6,127 nt of DNA, from the NCBI GenBank assembly GCA_014729445.1, contig WJJX01000064.1:1-6127 (forward strand), in the 5' to 3' direction. This DNA comes from Candidatus Moraniibacteriota bacterium (GTDB lineage Bacteria; Patescibacteriota; Minisyncoccia; CAIUEV01; JAHKAQ01). Position numbers and translations under genes: made by a program. Under the pieces are notes generated by a model. The model saw nothing but the letters and a program-made list of their open reading frames with translations. It made no database searches and had not been told where the DNA came from. The number at the start of each line of letters is the position of its first letter. The stretch's first letter is position 1. Shown piece by piece: positions 4,731-6,127 of the stretch.

Positions 4731-6127
4731 TCAGGAGGAAAAATACTCTTTTGAATCGATTTGAATATCCAGAATCGCCGGGCCCGGGTTATTAAAGGCT
4801 TTTTTAAGCGAGATCGTAAGGAGTCTGGGGATCTTGATCAGATAACCCTCGGCGCCGCAATTTTTGGCGAATTTGGAAAAATCAGGATTAATAACCTTGG
4901 CCGAAAAAATTAACTCCGCATTTTTTTGATCCTTCTCCAGGAGCGACTTTTGAATTTTGGCATAATTAAAAACGACAATTTTAACATCCAGCTTTTCCTG
5001 GACAATGGTTGTAAAATCGGCTAATGACTGAAGCAAATCGGCTGCCTGAATAAGACAGACTACTTGTCTTTGGGGATGATTTAACTTGGCCGTTATAGCG
5101 GCTGCAATGGCAAAATTGCCGGCATCGCTATTCTTTGAAAAAATGACTTTTTGATCAACCGCTAAAAAATACTTAAAAAACCAATAATTATTAATGCCGG
5201 GGCCCAACGTAATTAACGCGTCTTTTTTTAGGCTCTCGCTGAGTTTGGCGATTAAAAAACCCGGATGAATCGGAACCTGATAAAGTTCCTTTAGCCGATC
5301 GATTTCGCTTAGGTAGCCCTTTTTTAATTTTTGGACTTTCTGATTAAAGGCTCGGTTGATTCGATTGCCCCGTTTGGTTTTAATTTTTTTTAGAACTTGC
5401 TTCAAAGTGGGTTTAAAATCTCCAATTAGAGCTTTTTTTACCTCAAAATTAAGACCGATTTCACAAGCCTTATTATGAATTTGAATAATCCAAATCCGGT
5501 TCGAAAAAAACCAATTTTGATTTAAAGCCAGCCCGGAACCGATAAGGATTATCAAATCGCTTTCTCTCAGCGCCTTAAGGGTTTCCAAATGACCGAACTT
5601 GCCTAAAATGCCGGCGTATTCGGATTTTTTTTCGTTTATCAGCCCCTTTGATTGCTGAGTCAGGGCAACCACGGCTTTGGTCCTTTTAACTAAAAGTTCG
5701 ATTGGCTTGGCATAGCTTTTATTCTCGACATCCACCAAGACAACCGGTTTTTTAGCGCTATCGATAATCGCCGCCAACTTTTCAACATCCTTTTTTAACG
5801 GCAGCCTCTGATTGGACTTTGGCCTTAAATTAGCTTTGTAAACGGGTTGATTCAGCTTTTGAGTCAGAATATTTCCAAAACAGGCTACGATACTTAAACT
5901 CGAATTTTGAAGCGCCGATTTTAAGGCGTGCCTCAAAATTTTAAGGGTTTGATAACGATTGCTGATATTCCTAAAACAAATTCCCTCTGGAACAGGAGCG
6001 GACAAATCAAAGTTATTTCTAGTAACAAAAATCAAAACCGGGGTTTGATCTTGTTCAATGAGCCTAAAAACCTTGTACAAAGCCCCAAGACTCTTCTCTT
6101 TGATAAAACAAACCCCCGGCCCATTAA
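4731..6127 (-). CDS. ThDP-dependent enzyme-like protein (PoxB/acetolactate synthase superfamily), N-terminus outside window, cofactor motif degenerate
   Basis: The frame is open to the right edge, so the gene starts beyond 6127; 464 residues are visible (first whole codon at 6125). A TTG at 6080 is not the start, because the GPG motif of the N-terminal domain (visible residues 2-4, 6122-6114) lies before it. Next comes a middle Rossmann-like domain (PVVLVDVEN to LIILIGSGL, about 127-199) and a C-terminal ThDP-binding-type domain (from about 286; LGPG at 317-320, GPAILDIQID at 448-457). The closest motif match I recall is E. coli pyruvate oxidase PoxB: RQVV before the cofactor loop and KLDVKIVVFN after it. 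Between them the usual GDG, which holds Mg-ThDP through its Asp, reads QAA (360-362), and the following NN reads NY (387-388). The MG before the helix reads AG. Active family members decarboxylate pyruvate or related 2-keto acids. Here the fold seems kept while Mg-ThDP binding is probably lost, so the function is unknown. The catalytic Glu lies outside the window. Confidence 0.85.
   Translation of the reverse strand, partial: NGPGVCFIKEKSLGALYKVFRLIEQDQTPVLIFVTRNNFDLSAPVPEGICFRNISNRYQTLKILRHALKSALQNSSLSIVACFGNILTQKLNQPVYKANLRPKSNQRLPLKKDVEKLAAIIDSAKKPVVLVDVENKSYAKPIELLVKRTKAVVALTQQSKGLINEKKSEYAGILGKFGHLETLKALRESDLIILIGSGLALNQNWFFSNRIWIIQIHNKACEIGLNFEVKKALIGDFKPTLKQVLKKIKTKRGNRINRAFNQKVQKLKKGYLSEIDRLKELYQVPIHPGFLIAKLSESLKKDALITLGPGINNYWFFKYFLAVDQKVIFSKNSDAGNFAIAAAITAKLNHPQRQVVCLIQAADLLQSLADFTTIVQEKLDVKIVVFNYAKIQKSLLEKDQKNAELIFSAKVINPDFSKFAKNCGAEGYLIKIPRLLTISLKKAFNNPGPAILDIQIDSKEYFSS

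Noticed and set aside
4731..6080. A 449-codon gene starting with TTG at 6080
   Set aside because: The frame stays open to the window edge, and the upstream codons contain the conserved GPG motif of the ThDP-enzyme N-terminal domain, so the real start lies outside the window.
1..6127. CRISPR arrays, tRNA or rRNA genes, insertion sequences
   Set aside because: No regularly spaced repeats, no cloverleaf or rRNA motifs and no transposase were seen; the gaps of up to 128 bases leave little room for any of these.

Overview
All six genes in this 6.1 kb window lie on the minus strand, so transcription runs from the right edge to the left. The DNA is AT-rich (roughly 60% A+T by eye), gaps are short (10 to 128 bases), and the proteins are rich in Lys, Ile and Phe. 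TGA ends two of the genes (rtcB and the ThDP-enzyme-like gene), so TGA is a stop here; this argues against the TGA=Gly code of Gracilibacteria and Absconditabacteria. Clear Shine-Dalgarno sites are mostly absent. Together this suggests an uncultivated bacterium with a compact genome, perhaps of the Patescibacteria (CPR) or a similar lineage. That placement is inference; no marker gene in the window fixes the taxon.

Layout in the order of transcription: (1) >6127-4731, a thiamine-diphosphate (ThDP) enzyme-like protein of the PoxB/acetolactate synthase superfamily. It is cut by the right edge, and its ThDP/Mg motif is degenerate. (2) A 119-base gap with a good sigma70-type promoter (TTGTCA, 17 bases, TATTAT). 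(3) 4611-3442, a GT4-type glycosyltransferase. (4) 3424-3173, an 83-residue exported or membrane protein of unknown function. (5) 3162-2074, a radical SAM/SPASM protein. (6) A 128-base gap with a 16-base inverted repeat ending 6 bases before the next start codon. (7) 1945-509, a divergent RtcB-family RNA ligase. (8) A 122-base gap with a weak hairpin and a possible promoter. (9) 386-<1, the N-terminal part of a tRNA-guanine transglycosylase, cut by the left edge.

Genes 3, 4 and 5 are separated by only 17 and 10 bases and share the promoter, so they look like one transcription unit. The most interesting reading is that the radical SAM/SPASM enzyme acts on, or is functionally tied to, the small exported protein encoded just before it. 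From memory, the enzyme resembles the Bacteroidetes family called rSAM_w_lipo (TIGR04133), named for its pairing with a small exported lipoprotein. The small protein here has no Cys, so it is neither a lipoprotein nor a thioether-peptide precursor. rtcB and tgt are both RNA-processing genes but appear to be separately controlled. Two enzymes, RtcB and the ThDP-like protein, keep their folds but have lost residues that are normally functional.
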